From contig JAQSEB010000045.1 in NCBI GenBank assembly GCA_030063045.1, positions 372,001 through 436,000 on the forward strand: a DNA stretch of 64,000 bases, given 5' to 3'. Position 1 is the first letter of the stretch, and every line of letters starts with the position of its first letter. Shown here one piece after another: positions 13,301 through 24,673 of the stretch. Origin of the DNA: Pratylenchus scribneri. Its lineage: Eukaryota > Nematoda > Chromadorea > Rhabditida > Pratylenchidae. The position numbers and the translations under genes were made by a program. The notes beneath the pieces are model-generated. The model made no database searches. It was not told the DNA's origin and was given only the letters and a program-made list of their open reading frames with translations.

Positions 13301-14170
13301 AAAAAAATTAAAAATTTTATAAATGACCATTTTTCTTATTTGTTGAATTTTTTAAAAATTTTCAAAATTAAAATTTCAAAAATAATTTCTTCAAATTTCG
13401 ATCGTTGAAAATATCTATAATTTTTTGAATATACTTTATTAACTTTCAGCTAAATAATAAAAAAAAAATTAAAGATTTTATAAATGACCATTTTTCTTAT
13501 TTGTTGAATTTTTTTAAAATTTTCAAAATTAAAATTTCAAAAATAATTTCTTCAAATTTCGATCGTTGGAAATATCTATAATTTTTTGAATATACTTTAT
13601 TAACTTTCAGCTAAATAGTAAAAAAAAATTAAAGATTTTATAAATGACCATTTTTCTTATTTGTTGAATTTTTTTAAAATTTTCAAAATTAAAATTTCAA
13701 AAATAATTTCTTCAAATTTCGATCGTTGAAAATATCTATAATTTTTTGAATATACTTTATTAACTTTCAGCTAAATAATAAAAAAAAAATTAAAGATTTT
13801 ATAAATGACCATTTTTCTTATTTGTTGAATTTTTTTAAAATTTTCAAAATTAAAATTTCAAAAATAATTTCTTCAAATTTCGATCGTTGAAAATATCTAT
13901 AATTTTTTGAATATACTTTATTAACTTTCAGCTAAATAATAAAAAAAAATTAAAGATTTTATAAATGACCATTTTTCTTATTTGTTGAATTTTTTTAAAA
14001 TTTTCAAAATTAAAATTTCAAAAATAATTTCTTCAAATTTCGATCGTTGAAAATATCTATAATTTTTTGAATATACTTTATTAACTTTCAGCTAAATAAT
14101 AAAAAAAAAATTAAAGATTTTATAAATGACCATTTTTCTTATTTGTTGAATTTTTTAAAAATTTTCAAAT
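7331..14170. repeat. Satellite array, part 1: 160 bp monomers
   Basis: Head-to-tail copies of a 160 bp monomer (landmark ATCGTTG at 11641 recurs at 11801), about 43 in this part. Each monomer has the order ATATCTATAATTTTTTGAAT, ACTTTATTAACTTTCAGC, TTATAAATGACCATTTTTC, AATTTCGATCGTTGG. Copies alternate irregularly between GATCGTTGGAAATAT and GATCGTTGAAAATAT, and the A-run varies by one or two bases. Copies are nearly identical, which implies recent homogenisation. Confidence 0.98.
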
Positions 14171-17100
14171 AAATACAAAGTAAAATTTCAAAAATAATTT
14201 CTTCGAAATTCGATCGTTGGAAATATCTATAATTTTTTGAATATACTTTATTAACTTTAAGCTTAATAATAAAAAAAATTAAAGATTTGATAAATGGCCA
14301 TTTTTCATATTTGTTGAATTTTTTAAAAATTTTCAAATAAATACAAAGTAAAATTTCAAAAATAATTTCTTCGAAATTCGATCGTTGGAAATATCTATAA
14401 TTTTTTGAATATACTTTATTAACTTTAAGCTTAATAATAAAAAAAATTAAAGATTTGATAAATGGCCATTTTTCATATTTGTTGAATTTTTTAAAAATTT
14501 TCAAATAAATACAAAGTAAAATTTCAAAAATAATTTCTTCGAAATTCGATCGTTGGAAATATCTAAAATTTTTTGATATACTTTATTAACTTTAAGCTTA
14601 ATAATAAAAAAAATTAAAGATTTGATAAATGGCCATTTTTCATATTTGTTGAATTTTTTAAAAATTTTCAAATAAATACAAAGTAAAATTTCAAAAATAA
14701 TTTCTTCGAAATTCGATCGTTGGAAATATCTAAAATTTTTTGGATATACTTTATTAACTTTCAGCTAAATAATAAAAAAAATTAAAGATTTTATAAATGG
14801 CCATTTTTCATATTTGTTGAATTTTTTAAAAATTTTCAAATAAATACAAAGTAAAATTTCAAAAATAATTTCTTCAAATTTCGATCGTTGGAAATATCTA
14901 TAATTTTTTGAATATACTTTATTAACTTTAAGCTTAATAATAAAAAAAATTAAAGATTTGATAAATGGCCATTTTTCATATTTGTTGAATTTTTTAAAAA
15001 TTTTCAAATAAATACAAAGTAAAATTTCAAAAATAATTTCTTCGAAATTCGATCGTTGGAAATATCTAAAATTTTTTGGATATACTTTATTAACTTTCAG
15101 CTAAATAATAAAAAAAATTAAAGATTTTATAAATGGCCATTTTTCATATTTGTTGAATTTTTTAAAAATTTTCAAATAAATACAAAGTAAAATTTCAAAA
15201 ATAATTTCTTCAAATTTCGATCGTTGGAAATATCTATAATTTTTTGAATATACTTTATTAACTTTAAGCTTAATAATAAAAAAAATTAAAGATTTGATAA
15301 ATGGCCATTTTTCATATTTGTTGAATTTTTTAAAAATTTTCAAATAAATACAAAGTAAAATTTCAAAAATAATTTCTTCGAAATTCGATCGTTGGAAATA
15401 TCTAAAATTTTTTGGATATACTTTATTAACTTTCAGCTAAATAATAAAAAAAATTAAAGATTTTATAAATGGCCATTTTTCATATTTGTTGAATTTTTTA
15501 AAAATTTTCAAATAAATACAAAGTAAAATTTCAAAAATAATTTCTTCGAAATTCGATCGTTGGAAATATCTAAAATTTTTTGGATATACTTTATTAACTT
15601 TAAGCTTAATAATAAAAAAAATTAAAGATTTTATAAATGGCCATTTTTCATATTTGTTGAATTTTTTAAAAATTTTCAAATAAATACAAAGTAAAATTTC
15701 AAAAATAATTTCTTCGAAATTCGATCGTTGGAAATATCTATAATTTTTTGAATATACTTTATTAACTTTCAGCTAAATAATAAAAAAAAATTAAAGATTT
15801 TATAAATGACCATTTTTCTTATTTGTTGAATTTTTTAAAAATTTTCAAAATTAAAATTTCAAAAATAATTTCTTCAAATTTCGATCGTTGGAAATATCTA
15901 TAATTTTTTGAATATACTTTATTAACTTTAAGCTTAATAATAAAAAAAATTAAAGATTTGATAAATGGCCATTTTTCATATTTGTTGAATTTTTTAAAAA
16001 TTTTCAAATAAATACAAAGTAAAATTTCAAAAATAATTTCTTCGAAATTCGATCGTTGGAAATATCTATAATTTTTTGAATATACTTTATTAACTTTAAG
16101 CTTAATAATAAAAAAAATTAAAGATTTGATAAATGGCCATTTTTCATATTTGTTGAATTTTTTAAAAATTTTCAAATAAATACAAAGTAAAATTTCAAAA
16201 ATAATTTCTTCGAAATTCGATCGTTGGAAATATCTAAAATTTTTTGATATACTTTATTAACTTTAAGCTTAATAATAAAAAAAATTAAAGATTTGATAAA
16301 TGGCCATTTTTCATATTTGTTGAATTTTTTAAAAATTTTCAAATAAATACAAAGTAAAATTTCAAAAATAATTTCTTCGAAATTCGATCGTTGGAAATAT
16401 CTAAAATTTTTTGGATATACTTTATTAACTTTCAGCTAAATAATAAAAAAAATTAAAGATTTTATAAATGGCCATTTTTCATATTTGTTGAATTTTTTAA
16501 AAATTTTCAAATAAATACAAAGTAAAATTTCAAAAATAATTTCTTCGAAATTCGATCGTTGGAAATATCTAAAATTTTTTGGATATACTTTATTAACTTT
16601 AAGCTTAATAATAAAAAAAATTAAAGATTTTATAAATGGCCATTTTTCATATTTGTTGAATTTTTTAAAAATTTTCAAATAAATACAAAGTAAAATTTCA
16701 AAAATAATTTCTTCGAAATTCGATCGTTGGAAATATCTATAATTTTTTGAATATACTTTATTAACTTTCAGCTAAATAATAAAAAAAAATTAAAGATTTT
16801 ATAAATGACCATTTTTCTTATTTGTTGAATTTTTTAAAAATTTTCAAAATTAAAATTTCAAAAATAATTTCTTCAAATTTCGATCGTTGAAAATATCTAT
16901 AATTTTTTGAATATACTTTATTAACTTTCAGCTAAATAATAAAAAAAAATTAAAGATTTTATAAATGACCATTTTTCTTATTTATTGAATTTTTTAAAAA
17001 TTTTCAAAATTAAAATTTCAAAAATAATTTCTTCAAATTTCGATCGTTGAAAATATCTATAATTTTTTGAATATACTTTATTAACTTTCAGCTAAATAAT

Positions 17101-17690
17101 AAAAAAAAATTAAAGATTTTATAAATGACCATTTTTCTTATTTGTTGAATTTTTTAAAAATTTTCAAAATTAAAATTTCAAAAATAATTTCTTCAAATTT
17201 CGATCGTTGAAAATATCTATAATTTTTTGAATATACTTTATTAACTTTCAGCTAAATAATAAAAAAAAATTAAAGATTTTATAAATGACCATTTTTCTTA
17301 TTTGTTGAATTTTTTAAAAATTTTCAAAATTAAAATTTCAAAAATAATTTCTTCAAATTTCGATCGTTGAAAATATCTATAATTTTTTGAATATACTTTA
17401 TTAACTTTCAGCTTAATAATAAAAAAAAATTAAAGATTTTATAAATGACCATTTTTCATATTTGTTGAATTTTTTAAAAATTTTCAAAATTAAAATTTCA
17501 AAAATAATTTCTTCGAAATTCGATCGTTGGAAATATCTAAAATTTTTTGATATACTTTATTAACTTTAAGCTTAATAATAAAAAAAATTAAAGATTTTAT
17601 AAATGGCCATTTTTCATATTTGTTGAATTTTTTAAAAATTTTCAAATAAATACAAAGTAAAATTTCAAAAATAATTTCTTCAAATTTCGA
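14171..17690. repeat. Satellite array, part 2: mainly 168 bp monomers with higher-order repeats
   Basis: An 8 bp longer monomer (landmark at 14211, next at 14379) replaces AAAATTAAAATTTC by AAATAAATACAAAGTAAAATTTC. Variants occur in blocks: a 336 bp dimer is repeated at 14765, 15101 and 15437, and a larger block starting near 14220 is repeated near 15900 after 1680 bp (ten monomers). A short stretch of 160 bp monomers interrupts at about 16720-17500. Because 168 is divisible by three, this part has long open frames by chance. Confidence 0.95.
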
Positions 17691-20600
17691 TCGTTGAAAA
17701 TATCTATAATTTTTTGAATATACTTTATTAACTTTCAGCTAAATAGTAAAAAAAAATTAAAGATTTAATAAATGACCATTTTTCTTATTTGTTGAATTTT
17801 TTAAAAATTTTCAAATAAATACAAAGTAAAATTTCAAAAATAATTTCTTCAAATTTCGATCGTTGGAAATATCTATAATTTTTTGAATATACTTTATTAA
17901 CTTTCAGCTTAATAATAAAAAAAAATTAAAGATTTTATAAATGGCCATTTTTCTTATTTGTTGAATTTTTTAAAAATTTTCAAAATTAAAATTTCAAAAA
18001 TAATTTCTTCAAATTTCGATCGTTGGAAATATCTATAATTTTTTGAATATACTTTATTAACTTTAAGCTTAATAATAAAAAAAATTTAAAGATTTTATAA
18101 ATGGCCATTTTTCATATTTGTTGAATTTTTTAAAAATTTTCAAATAAATATAAAGTAAAATTTCAAAAATAATTTCTTCGAAATTCGATCGTTGGAAATA
18201 TCTAAAATTTTTTGGATATACTTTATTAACTTTAAGCTTAATAATAAAAAAAATTTAAAGATTTTATAAATGGCCATTTTTCATATTTGTTTAATTTTTT
18301 AAAAATTTTCAAATAAATATAAAGTAAAATTTCAAAAATAATTTCTTCCAAATTCTATCGTTGGAAATATCTAAAATTTTTTGGATATACTTTATTAACT
18401 TTAAGTTTAATAATAAAAAAAATTAAAGATTTTATAAATGACCATTTTTCTTATTTGTTGAATTTTTTAAAAATTTTCAAAATTAAAATTTCAAAAATAA
18501 TTTCTTCAAATTTCGATCGTTGGAAATATCTATAATTTTTTGAATATACTTTATTAACTTTAAGCTTAATAATAAAAAAAATTTAAAGATTTTATAAATG
18601 GCCATTTTTCATATTTGTTGAATTTTTTAAAAATTTTCAAATAAATATAAAGTAAAATTTCAAAAATAATTTCTTCCAAATTCTATCGTTGGAAATATCT
18701 AAAATTTTTTGGATATACTTTATTAACTTTAAGTTTAATAATAAAAAAAATTAAAGATTTTATAAATGACCATTTTTCTTATTTGTTGAATTTTTTAAAA
18801 ATTTTCAAAATTAAAATTTCAAAAATAATTTCTTCAAATTTCGATCGTTGGAAATATCTATAATTTTTTGAATATACTTTATTAACTTTAAGCTTAATAA
18901 TAAAAAAAATTTAAAGATTTTATAAATGGCCATTTTTCATATTTGTTGAATTTTTTAAAAATTTTCAAATAAATATAAAGTAAAATTTCAAAAATAATTT
19001 CTTCCAAATTCTATCGTTGGAAATATCTAAAATTTTTTGGATATACTTTATTAACTTTAAGTTTAATAATAAAAAAAATTAAAGATTTTATAAATGACCA
19101 TTTTTCATATTTGTTGAATTTTTTAAAAATTTTCAAATAAATATAAAGTAAAATTTCAAAAATAATTTCTTCCAAATTCTATCGTTGGAAATATCTAAAA
19201 TTTTTTGGATATACTTTATTAACTTTAAGTTTAATAATAAAAAAAATTAAAGATTTTATAAATGACCATTTTTCTTATTTGTTGAATTTTTTAAAAATTT
19301 TCAAATAAATACAAAGTAAAATTTCAAAAATAATTTCTTCGAAATTCGATCGTTGGAAATATCTAAAATTTTTTGGATATACTTTATTAACTTTAAGCTT
19401 AATAATAAAAAAAAATTAAAGATTTTATAAATGACCATTTTTCTTATTTGTTGAATTTTTTAAAAATTTTCAAAATTAAAATTTCAAAAATAATTTCTTC
19501 AAATTTCGATCGTTGGAAATATCTATAATTTTTTGAATATACTTTATTAACTTTAAGCTTAATAATAAAAAAAATTTAAAGATTTTATAAATGGCCATTT
19601 TTCATATTTGTTGAATTTTTTAAAAATTTTCAAATAAATATAAAGTAAAATTTCAAAAATAATTTCTTCCAAATTCTATCGTTGGAAATATCTAAAATTT
19701 TTTGGATATACTTTATTAACTTTAAGTTTAATAATAAAAAAAATTAAAGATTTTATAAATGACCATTTTTCTTATTTGTTGAATTTTTTAAAAATTTTCA
19801 AAATTAAAATTTCAAAAATAATTTCTTCAAATTTCGATCGTTGGAAATATCTATAATTTTTTGAATATACTTTATTAACTTTAAGCTTAATAATAAAAAA
19901 AATTTAAAGATTTTATAAATGGCCATTTTTCATATTTGTTGAATTTTTTAAAAATTTTCAAATAAATATAAAGTAAAATTTCAAAAATAATTTCTTCCAA
20001 ATTCTATCGTTGGAAATATCTAAAATTTTTTGGATATACTTTATTAACTTTAAGTTTAATAATAAAAAAAATTAAAGATTTTATAAATGACCATTTTTCT
20101 TATTTGTTGAATTTTTTAAAAATTTTCAAAATTAAAATTTCAAAAATAATTTCTTCAAATTTCGATCGTTGGAAATATCTATAATTTTTTGAATATACTT
20201 TATTAACTTTAAGCTTAATAATAAAAAAAATTTAAAGATTTTATAAATGGCCATTTTTCATATTTGTTGAATTTTTTAAAAATTTTCAAATAAATATAAA
20301 GTAAAATTTCAAAAATAATTTCTTCCAAATTCTATCGTTGGAAATATCTAAAATTTTTTGGATATACTTTATTAACTTTAAGTTTAATAATAAAAAAAAT
20401 TAAAGATTTTATAAATGACCATTTTTCTTATTTGTTGAATTTTTTAAAAATTTTCAAAATTAAAATTTCAAAAATAATTTCTTCCAAATTCTATCGTTGG
20501 AAATATCTAAAATTTTTTGGATATACTTTATTAACTTTAAGTTTAATAATAAAAAAAATTAAAGATTTTATAAATGACCATTTTTCATATTTGTTGAATT

Positions 20601-21462
20601 TTTTAAAAATTTTCAAATAAATATAAAGTAAAATTTCAAAAATAATTTCTTCCAAATTCTATCGTTGGAAATATCTAAAATTTTTTGGATATACTTTATT
20701 AACTTAAAGTTTAATAATAAAAAAATTTAAAGATTTTATAAATGGCCATTTTTCATATTTGTTGAATTTTTTAAAAATTTTCAAATAAATATAAAGTAAA
20801 ATTTCAAAAATAATTTCTTCCAAATTCTATCGTTGGAAATATCTAAAATTTTTTGGATATACTTTATTAACTTTAAGTTTAATAATAAAAAAAATTAAAG
20901 ATTTTATAAATGACCATTTTTCTTATTTGTTGAATTTTTTAAAAATTTTCAAATAAATACAAAGTAAAATTTCAAAAATAATTTCTTCGAAATTCGATCG
21001 TTGGAAATATCTAAAATTTTTTGGATATACTTTATTAACTTTAAGCTTAATAATAAAAAAAATTTAAAGATTTTATAAATGGCCATTTTTCATATTTGTT
21101 GAATTTTTTAAAAATTTTCAAATAAATATAAAGTAAAATTTCAAAAATAATTTCTTCCAAATTCTATCGTTGGAAATATCTAAAATTTTTTGGATATACT
21201 TTATTAACTTTAAGTTTAATAATAAAAAAAATTAAAGATTTTATAAATGACCATTTTTCTTATTTGTTGAATTTTTTAAAAATTTTCAAAATTAAAATTT
21301 CAAAAATAATTTCTTCAAATTTCGATCGTTGAAAATATCTATAATTTTTTGAATATACTTTATTAACTTTCAGCTAAATAATAAAAAAAATTTAAAGATT
21401 TTATAAATGGCCATTTTTCATATTTGTTGAATTTTTTAAAAATTTTCAAATAAATACAAAGT
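17691..21462. repeat. Satellite array, part 3: 328 bp dimers (160+168)
   Basis: A 160 bp monomer with TTTCGATCGTTGG alternates with a 168 bp monomer with TTCTATCGTTGG and ATAAATATAAAGT. The dimer recurs every 328 bp (for example 19845 and 20173). The array stops at 21462 in mid-monomer, next to the decayed unc-87 copy. All three parts together make about 86 monomers over 14.1 kb. Confidence 0.95.
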
Positions 21463-21729
21463 AGTAAATCTATAAGAAAATTTTTTTATTTTTATTTTTC
21501 TGTGATAATTTGAAAATATCCGAGTTAAGAGTGAAAATGAAAATGTGTAAAATTCATCATTACTTTCATTTTTTTCAAGTTTTTTTAACTCATAAATTTT
21601 TTTACCCATTTTGATAATATAATTTTAATATTTCTAAGAATATTTATAATAAATCTGTGTTTAAAAAATTCAAAAGAATCAAAAAATTTTTAAAAAATTA
21701 TAAATTTGATCGAATTATTCATCAAATAA

Positions 21730-22010
21730 AACTTACGCTTTGTCATGGCGACTTGGCTTTCCTCCCGAATAAATTTGCTGCCTTCTCAGGGCTGAGACGG
21801 AAATGTTTCGTTCTTGATAGGATTTTCCCGGCTCTCCGCTGGCCACCGCCGATGGACTTTTTGACTATGCGGCAGATGCCGGTGCCGCCTAACTATTTTC
21901 ATTGTTTTCCTCTGTTTCCGCCCTAACCACAACTGATTCCTACACTTTTTGAGCTATTCTACTTTTGGCTTTTCCTCCATTGATTATTGGAGTTTTCACC
22001 TTCAATTTGG
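21730..22010 (-). pseudogene. Decayed copy of unc-87-like exon 3
   Basis: Aligns base for base with exon 3 of the unc-87-like gene (35131-35390) in the same orientation, including the donor context CGCTTTGTCATGGCGACT and the end TTTTCACCTTCAATTT. On the minus strand it has lost frame near its start and carries an in-frame TAG where the intact gene reads GAA AAG CCC. The similarity continues through the introns up to about 23.6 kb, so this is a DNA-level duplication rather than a retrocopy. The KEGSP exon of the intact gene is missing here. Confidence 0.85.
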
Positions 22011-22619
22011 TCGTATGATTTAATTAAGAAAATTCAAGAATTAATTTTATAATAAATCCGAAAAATTATCAAATTTCATTAGAATACTTTTTGGAATGCT
22101 TTTTAAATTTTTTCTAAATTTTTAAAACCCATATAAATTTATTATGTTTTCTTTATATTTACTCTCATAGATGATAAAATGAGCATGAGCACAAGTGTTA
22201 TCAATCAAAAATTCAAAAAAAAAAAAATAAAAAATTAAGATTAAATTTGTAATAAGTTTTTTTTCCAATTCCAATTTTAATATTCAGATTTTTCCGAATT
22301 ATTAATTTTTAAAAATTTTTGTTTTAATTTTGTATTTATTTCACAATAAAGTTATTAAATATTAGCTCATTGATTAATTTATTAGATGAAAATAAATTTA
22401 TTAAAATTTATGCGTTACGAAAAATAATTTTATTTTTTTTTTAAAAATTTAATTTTTATATTCTAACATTTTAAATTTCTTTTATAATATAAAAAAATAA
22501 TTAAAATAAAAAGTGGGATGTAAAAAAACTTTTAATTTTTGAATTTTTATTTTTGTTCTTTTCCTAATTTTTATTTTATCCATCAAGAAGTTTGTTTTTT
22601 TTTTTAGATTAGACAACAT

Positions 22620-23020
22620 TTAATAGATTGGTTTTTAGTTAATGGATTTTAATTTCTAACCAATTGGTGATTGCAATTTAAATTAAATTTAATATAATTT
22701 TTTATTGTTCGCAAAATGTTTAAAAAATTAAAAAAAAAACATATTTTGTTTTCCGTCGAATCAAGGCTAAAACATTCCACTCGACTCGTTCTAACTAAAA
22801 TATCCATTTGAATGGAGTGTTTTGGTAAGAAAATTTTGTCAAATGAAATAAATAAAATTTCGAAATTTGTCGATGAAGTTAGACTCATTATTAGGATTTG
22901 ATTAAAATTGAAGCATCTGCGTTCTATGGCTTGGAATGGTGCTAAAAATTTTTTAATGATTTTGCCACAGATGTTTCGACAAAAAACCAAAATAGCACAG
23001 CAGATGTATGATTTTGATTT
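22620..23020. repeat. Dispersed repeat, copy 1 of 3
   Basis: Shared core: TCGAATCAAGG..CGACTCGTTC..AAAATATCCATTTGAATGGA..TTTCGAAATTTGTCGATGAA..GCATCTGCGTTCTATGG. Other copies are at about 28990-29390 and 36220-36530. This copy is explained by the duplication of the unc-87 5' region. Confidence 0.8.
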
Positions 23021-23529
23021 GTTTTTTTTATATTAGATTACTAATTTTCAAAAAATTATAGCTAGGGGTAAAATATTAAAAATTTTTGTTTGTTTAAAAT
23101 AAAACTCATAAAATATTTCTAGATACTTTTCTTTTTTATTAAATTGAAAATATAAAGATACTAAAATAAATGGAGAAAGTGCGATACGACGAATTAATTT
23201 AAAAAATTAACAAAATAAAAAATAAACCTTAAGTCAAAATTTTTCTTTATAATTAAAAATTTTAAAGTTCATATTGAATTAGGGAGGAAATTGGCAATTT
23301 TTTGTTGATTACAAAATCAAAAAATGAAAAAATATAAAACACATAAAATATTTCAAATTCTTTTTCTTCTAAAGTAATTGAAAAAATCAATTAACTAAAA
23401 ATATTTCGAAAGAGTTCTTCAAATAAATTAATCCGATTAAAAATAATAAAAATAAAAAATATGTCAAAACTATTTTGTTTAAAAATTTTTGATATGAATA
23501 ATTTTTTTAATTTTAAATAATAATTAACC

Positions 23530-23600
23530 CCGGCTGTCCAGGAAATTGGGGGCCTCTTTGTGTCCTCCCAACGAATCTGCAATTTGCCCCCATTTTCCAT
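23530..23600 (-). pseudogene. Possible remnant of unc-87-like exon 1
   Basis: Sits where exon 1 is expected in the duplicated block. Minus strand reads ATGGAAAATGGGGGC.. and ends with an exon/donor context CCGGG|GTTAAT resembling GCTGGG|GTTGGT at 37216. The acidic coding sequence itself is not conserved, so only the position and junction support it. Confidence 0.4.
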
Positions 23601-23623
23601 TCAAATTTCCTCTTTTCCTTTTC

Positions 23624-23736
23624 GGTTTAATTACGCAAGTTTAAGTTACTTGGTATCTCCTACCCTCTTTTTAATTAACATTCAAAGATTGTTTTGGGAA
23701 TGAATTTTGGAATAGTATTGCCTTTTTGGCAATAAT
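23624..23736 (+). ncRNA. Spliced-leader (SL1-like) RNA gene, divergent or pseudogene
   Basis: The first 22 bases (23624-23645) match nematode SL1 at 20 of 22 positions: GGTTTAATTAC-G-CAAGTTT then AAG where SL1 has GAG. Three further hallmarks follow in order. First, a stem-loop TAC(G)CAAGT / ACTTGGTA puts the candidate donor AA|GTTACT in its loop, as in SL RNAs. Second, AATTTTGGAA at 23703-23712 resembles the Sm-binding site and its flank in SL1 RNA. Third, a 3' hairpin TATTGCC-TTTTT-GGCAATA lies at 23716-23734. Total length about 113 nt fits SL RNAs. The donor is shifted (no AG|GT at position 22), so the leader would be 21 nt or the copy is dead. It donates the 5' exon in trans-splicing if active. 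Confidence 0.7.
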
Positions 23737-24067
23737 CTTAAAAATTGAAGAAAAAAAGTTAATTAAATTTTGATTAATTTTTTAATTTGGTTGTTTTTTT
23801 ATATCAGAAAAATGTATTATTTATTCCAGCTGGATTTCTGATTACTAAGGATCAGACAGATAGTTGGCATATAAAAATAGCTAGGCGCCTAAAATAGGCA
23901 CAATAACTGCAAAATAAAAATAGGCACAAAAATAAGCAAATAAAATTGCATTTTCTTGATTTTTTGTCATTTTTTGAATATTTTTAAAATCATTTTTGCT
24001 AAATTTTTAAAGATAAATGCATTAAAAAAACATAGAAATCGGTTTTCCATCCAAAAAAATTATTTGG

Positions 24068-24131
24068 TTTGGATAGGATTCGAACCTTAACTTCAGTCGA
24101 AGCCTCTCTTCACCATTCGGCCAAAATTTCC
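24068..24131 (-). tRNA. tRNA-like sequence with A and B boxes, probably a pseudogene
   Basis: On the minus strand TGGCCGAATGG resembles an A box and GGTTCGAATCC is a perfect B box, 26 nt apart. No proper 7-nt anticodon loop or acceptor stem can be formed: the anticodon arm region folds as CTTC/GAAG with a 4-nt loop, and the T-stem has only about three pairs. It is best read as a decayed tRNA gene or a tRNA-derived SINE head. Confidence 0.4.
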
Positions 24132-24673
24132 TATTCTCGTGATCGACAATATTTATGGAAAAAAAATCACCTCTACCCGTTATAGTTGAAATTGTGTATT
24201 TTTTAATTCATTTATTTATTTCCACAGTTGTAATTAAAAATGCGCGATAAAAATTGTAAAATACAAATCAAAAAAAAATGGCAATTCAAAAATTCATCTC
24301 ATATCGCGTTGGGATTTGACATTTGAGAAGTGAAAATGATAGGTAGAGGAATTAGTTACTGGATGACAAAATTTAAAGAATTGATTAATTGAATGGAATT
24401 TAAATTGGGTGATGAACAAAAAAACTGTTTGATAAATCGAGAATATCAAACTAAAACTAGAAAAAAGGAAATTGAGGAAAATATGATAGAGAAATAATTT
24501 TGTGAATTTAAAAAAGTGGAAATATTGGTTGATATATACTGCCTTTTTGAATTGTGAAATTTGTATGAAAAAATTGTGAAAAAATTAATTTTGCTCCATT
24601 ATTTTAGGACAAATAACATGATAATTCTGATTAATATTCATATTTGAAATACATATTCCAATATTTACTTCCT

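Noticed and set aside
14139..16678. Repeated minus-strand reading frames of 80-121 codons in the satellite (MKIFKKFNKYEKWPF..)
   Set aside because: They exist because 168 is divisible by three and the monomer has no stop in one frame; the same monomers at 160 bp break the frame. No coding bias or start context.
7331..21462. CRISPR array
   Set aside because: Repeats are head-to-tail without unique spacers, and the window is eukaryotic.
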